Assembly (NCBI RefSeq): GCF_046523945.1
Contig: NZ_CP171363.1
Location: 2,232,001-2,296,000, forward strand
Reading direction: 5' to 3'
Origin: Faucicola mancuniensis
GTDB taxonomy: Bacteria > Pseudomonadota > Gammaproteobacteria > Pseudomonadales > Moraxellaceae
DNA length: 64,000 bases
Part shown: positions 61,068-64,000 of the stretch, piece after piece
Position numbering within the stretch: position 1 is the first letter of the stretch
How the letters are laid out: each line of letters begins with the position of its first letter
Translations under genes and position numbers: made by a program
The notes under the pieces: generated by a model
What the model saw: the letters and a program-made list of their open reading frames with translations, nothing else
What the model was told of the DNA's origin: nothing
Databases searched by the model: none

Positions 61068-61619
61068 ATGAATAATGCAGAAGTTTACAGTCATTTAATC
61101 GCTTCAACGGGCGAAGATTTGAACCGTGCGGGTTTGTTAGATACGCCAGAGCGTGCGGCAAAGGCGTTTTCATTTTTGACACAAGGCTATCATCAAAGCC
61201 TTGAAGAGATTACCAATGGGGCGATTTTTCCGACTGATAATAATGAACTCATTTTGGTAAAAAATATTGAGTTTTACTCGATGTGCGAGCATCACATGTT
61301 ACCGTTTTATGGGGTGGCTCATGTGGCGTATTTGCCAAATGATAAGGTGATTGGCTTGTCAAAAATGGCTCGGATTGTGGATATGTACGCTCGCCGTTTG
61401 CAAATTCAAGAAAATCTGACCAAGCAAGTCGCTCAAGCGGTGATGGATATGACAGAGGCAAGGGGCTGTGCGGTGGTGATGGATGCGGCACATATGTGCA
61501 TGATGATGCGTGGGGTGATGAAACAGCAGTCTAGTACTCGTAGTATTTCGTTGTTGGGTGAGTTTAAGGACAATGCTCAAGCTCGGCAAGAGTTTTTGAT
61601 GGCGATTCCAAATCCTTAA
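61068..61619 (+). CDS. folE: GTP cyclohydrolase I
   Basis: FolE converts GTP to dihydroneopterin triphosphate, the first step of tetrahydrofolate synthesis. The 183 residues have LLDTPERAAKAFSFLTQGY and zinc-binding SMCEHHMLPFYGVAHVAYLP. GLSKMARIVDMYARRLQIQENLT and a C-terminal second zinc Cys in AAHMCMMMRGVMK follow. The start is uncertain: the GAAAGG at 61051 is better spaced for an in-frame TTG at 61062 (MYMNN...) than for the ATG at 61068. Confidence 0.95.
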   Translation: MNNAEVYSHLIASTGEDLNRAGLLDTPERAAKAFSFLTQGYHQSLEEITNGAIFPTDNNELILVKNIEFYSMCEHHMLPFYGVAHVAYLPNDKVIGLSKMARIVDMYARRLQIQENLTKQVAQAVMDMTEARGCAVVMDAAHMCMMMRGVMKQQSSTRSISLLGEFKDNAQARQEFLMAIPNP

Positions 61620-61647
61620 ATGCCAAATTAAATTGATTTTGATTATC

Positions 61648-61683
61648 AAATAGCTAAATAGTCACGATTTAGCTATTTTTTAT
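61648..61683 (+). terminator. Intrinsic terminator after folE
   Basis: AAATAGCTAAAT and ATTTAGCTATTT form a 12-bp stem with a 7-base loop, then T residues. Confidence 0.85.
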
Positions 61684-61738
61684 TGCCAAAAAATCGGTTA
61701 TAGTGCTATTCACACATTCACCAGAAAAGGAAAATATC

Positions 61739-62794
61739 ATGTCAAAAAACTTATTAAACCTACTACACCATCACAACGCCAAACCCATTATCCAAGCTCC
61801 GATGGCAGGCGTGCAAGACAGCAAACTTGCCATCGCCGTCTGTCAATCTGGCGGTGTTGGTTCGCTACCGTGTGCGTTGATATCACTTGAAAAAGTAGAA
61901 CAAGAAATCAACGCCATTCGCATCGCTACCGATATGCCGTTTAACGTCAATTTTTTTGTTCACAAAAACCCAGAATATACCGACAGCGTTCACCAAAATT
62001 GGCTAAAAACCTTACAACCGTATTATGACAAATTACAAGTTGATAACCAAAATATCCCTTTAACAGGCGGTCGCAAACCGTTTGACAAAGCCCAAGCCGA
62101 ACTGATTGCCGAGTTAAAAGTTCCGATTGTCAGTTTTCATTTTGGCTTGCCTGATGATAATTTGTTAAATATCGTTAAACAATCAGGTGCAAAAATCTTA
62201 TCAACCGCCACCACGATTAACGAAGCCAAATTTTTAATCAGTAAAGGCGTGGACGGCATTATTGCTCAAGGGCTAGAATCTGGCGGACATCGTGGCATTT
62301 TCTTGGATAAGGATTTAACCACGCAAACAGGCACATTTAGCCTGTTGCCAAACATTGCCAAATTGTTAAAATCTAGCAACAGCGATGTTACGCTGATTGG
62401 TGCAGGCGGAATTAGCGACTCGGCGACAGTAGCATCGGCATTTGAGTTGGGGGCGGCTTTGGTGCAAGTTGGCACAGCGTTTTTGCTTGCTGACGAGTGC
62501 AACACCACGCTAGCCCACAGAGCCATGCTCCAAAGTGAACAAGCACAGCACACCGCTTTAACCAATATTTTTAGCGGTGGTATTGCTCGTGGGATTATCA
62601 CGCCGTTAATGGCGGAGTTGGGTTTTATCAATAATACGGCTCCCGATTTTCCCAATGCGTCTTTTGTGTTAAATCCGCTAAAAAATGCGGATAATCAGAC
62701 GTTTTCATCATTTTGGGCAGGGCAAAATGCACCACTTGCCAAAACAGGCTCGGCAAAACAGATTATTGAGAATTTATTCACAAAGAATAACTAA
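61739..62794 (+). CDS. Nitronate monooxygenase (2-nitropropane dioxygenase family)
   Basis: A 351-residue FMN-dependent TIM-barrel enzyme of the NMO family. It begins with IIQAPMAGVQDSKLAIAVCQSGGVGSLP. SFHFGLP, the QGLESGGHRG phosphate-binding loop and LIGAGGISDSATVASAFELGAALVQVGTAFL follow. The family oxidises toxic propionate-3-nitronate and similar compounds. AAAAGGAAAA precedes the ATG at 61739, which I prefer over the upstream frame start at 61703. Confidence 0.85.
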   Translation: MSKNLLNLLHHHNAKPIIQAPMAGVQDSKLAIAVCQSGGVGSLPCALISLEKVEQEINAIRIATDMPFNVNFFVHKNPEYTDSVHQNWLKTLQPYYDKLQVDNQNIPLTGGRKPFDKAQAELIAELKVPIVSFHFGLPDDNLLNIVKQSGAKILSTATTINEAKFLISKGVDGIIAQGLESGGHRGIFLDKDLTTQTGTFSLLPNIAKLLKSSNSDVTLIGAGGISDSATVASAFELGAALVQVGTAFLLADECNTTLAHRAMLQSEQAQHTALTNIFSGGIARGIITPLMAELGFINNTAPDFPNASFVLNPLKNADNQTFSSFWAGQNAPLAKTGSAKQIIENLFTKNN

Positions 62795-62818
62795 ATGTTT
62801 AACAAATTAAGTTTTTTG

Positions 62819-63892
62819 TTAAATTTGCTCAAACATTTCAATCAACGCCAACATATCATCTGGCATAGATGCTTGAAAAATCATTTCTTCGCCTGTTTTT
62901 GGGTGAACAAAACCCAACTCAAAAGCGTGCAACGCCTGTCTGCCAAAGTTTTGTACTTGCGATTTTTCATCGTCATTTAAATATTTTAACAGCATGGCGG
63001 TACGTCTCGCCGAACCATAAACAGGGTCGCCAATCAACGAAAAGCCAAGATTTGACAAATGTACACGAATTTGGTGCGTTCGCCCTGTTTCAAGGCGTAC
63101 GCTTACCAAACTGACCCCTTCAAAAATTTCATCAATATTATCAAGATGAGTAACGGCAGGCTTGCCTGTCGCCACGACTGCCATTTTGGTGCGTTGCGTT
63201 GGGTGGCGACCGATTGAGCCTGTGATAGTTTTATGCTTTATCAATTCACTTTTGCTCGCCAACACCAACGCTTGATAATGGCGGAATACCGATTTATCTT
63301 TTAATTGATTGGTTAAATGAAGTTGACTTTGGCTGTCTTTGGCAACGACCATTAAGCCTGTGGTTTCCTTGTCAATACGATGAACAAGCCCTGCTCTCGG
63401 CAATAGTCGGCTATTTGGATAATGATAAAGCAAGGCATTGACCAACGTCCCCGAATAATTGCCCGCCCCTGCGTGAACCACCATGCCCGCAGGCTTGTTA
63501 ATTACCAATACTTGTTCATCTTCATAGACAATATCAAGCGGAATGTTCTCTGGTAAATCGGCTTGTTGTTCGGCAGGCGTGGCATTTAATTGTAAAATAT
63601 CGTTTGGTTTTAGACGGTATTTTGGTTTTTCGGTTTTGCTGTTTACCGTTAATTCACCTGTGGCAAGCCATTCTTTGATTTGTTCTCGTGAAAACTCGTC
63701 AAAAGCTGATGTGGCGATTTTATCAATGCGTTCGCCCACGTCTGTGTCGGTTACGTGGTAATTTTTTTGGATTGCTTGGGCTTGATGGTTATCAATGTCA
63801 TTATTTTCATCATTTTCATCATCATTGTCAAAAAAATTGTCAAAATCATTTGTGTTATTGTTAAAATTTTGTTGAAAATTGTCGTTTTGCAT
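62819..63892 (-). CDS. rluD: 23S rRNA pseudouridine synthase RluD
   Basis: RluD makes pseudouridines 1911, 1915 and 1917 in helix 69 of 23S rRNA. About 357 residues. The Asp/Asn-rich N-terminal 40 residues are unusual. An S4 domain follows (VGERIDKIATSAFDEFSREQIKEWLATGELTVN-type region). The catalytic HRIDKETTG motif and the ETGRTHQIRVHLSNLGFSLIGDPVYG segment are both present. I chose the ATG at 63892; the longer frame from 63943 is unlikely. The final bases of the window (63893-64000) hold its upstream region. Confidence 0.93.
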   Translation of the reverse strand: MQNDNFQQNFNNNTNDFDNFFDNDDENDENNDIDNHQAQAIQKNYHVTDTDVGERIDKIATSAFDEFSREQIKEWLATGELTVNSKTEKPKYRLKPNDILQLNATPAEQQADLPENIPLDIVYEDEQVLVINKPAGMVVHAGAGNYSGTLVNALLYHYPNSRLLPRAGLVHRIDKETTGLMVVAKDSQSQLHLTNQLKDKSVFRHYQALVLASKSELIKHKTITGSIGRHPTQRTKMAVVATGKPAVTHLDNIDEIFEGVSLVSVRLETGRTHQIRVHLSNLGFSLIGDPVYGSARRTAMLLKYLNDDEKSQVQNFGRQALHAFELGFVHPKTGEEMIFQASMPDDMLALIEMFEQI

Positions 63893-64000
63893 GGTTTTTT
63901 CCAAAAGGTTTTTAAAAATAGATTTAAAAGTATAACGTATCATGATAAACTTAGCGAAATTTTTTTACGATATTTTTTACAACGCTTAATTTTTTAAGAT

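Noticed and set aside
63755..63997. A + strand open frame at the end of the window
   Set aside because: It is antisense to the Asp/Asn-rich N-terminus of rluD, has an Ile/Val-only composition and lacks a convincing start.

Overview
The window looks like chromosome from an AT-rich gammaproteobacterium of the Moraxellaceae, most likely Moraxella or a close relative. The grounds are low GC, a recC-recB-recD operon, a MesX (DUF1852)/MesD methionine-synthase operon, an EptA-type lipid A phosphoethanolamine transferase, and short dispersed repeats of the GTAGGGTGGGTTA type. The species call is inference; no rRNA is present.

Positions 1 to about 18.7 kb are the right-hand part of a prophage whose left end lies outside the window. 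Structural genes on the + strand are the terminase large subunit (an intein splits its P-loop), a tail fibre, a LysM/X-like tail protein, a SWIM zinc-finger protein, a probable major capsid protein and a probable tail sheath. A short sheath-like gene ends at a lambda-type GGGAAAG slippery site. Two mobile elements sit in this region: a TnpB element with a decayed tnpA, and an ISL2-type IS5-family element that cleanly interrupts a glycosyltransferase gene. On the - strand lie a Bro-N antirepressor and a tyrosine integrase next to dusB. The 290 bp between them appear to encode two small structured RNAs, with mutual complementarity that extends to the antirepressor ribosome-binding site. I read this as a C4-type antisense RNA switch with a possible decoy RNA; it is the most novel-looking feature here.

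From 18.8 to 31 kb are dusB, a protein with about 32 Pro-Gln repeats encoded by a perfect hexanucleotide array, and recC-recB-recD. From 31 to 35.4 kb is an iron-uptake locus: esterase, AraC regulator and TonB-dependent siderophore receptor, with a Fur-box-like palindrome in the divergent promoter. From 35.4 to 46.6 kb come hpt, two tandem paralogous lipoproteins, queC, a small Cys-containing secreted protein, dnaE and an amino-acid-type binding lipoprotein.

From 46.7 to 54.9 kb is a metal and envelope stress block: an OmpR-type two-component system whose sensor carries a His/Asp/Glu-rich periplasmic segment, arsR/arsB with a truncated arsC, a VIT-family transporter behind a PmrA-box-like direct repeat, and eptA. 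From 55 to 64 kb are mesX-mesD-flavin reductase, an acetoin/diacetyl reductase, a DUF1315 gene, tRNA-Met, an IS remnant, fabI, folE, a nitronate monooxygenase and rluD. Several short gene relics (hotdog thioesterase, cytochrome b561, arsC, acyl-CoA ligase, IS transposases) show ongoing gene decay.
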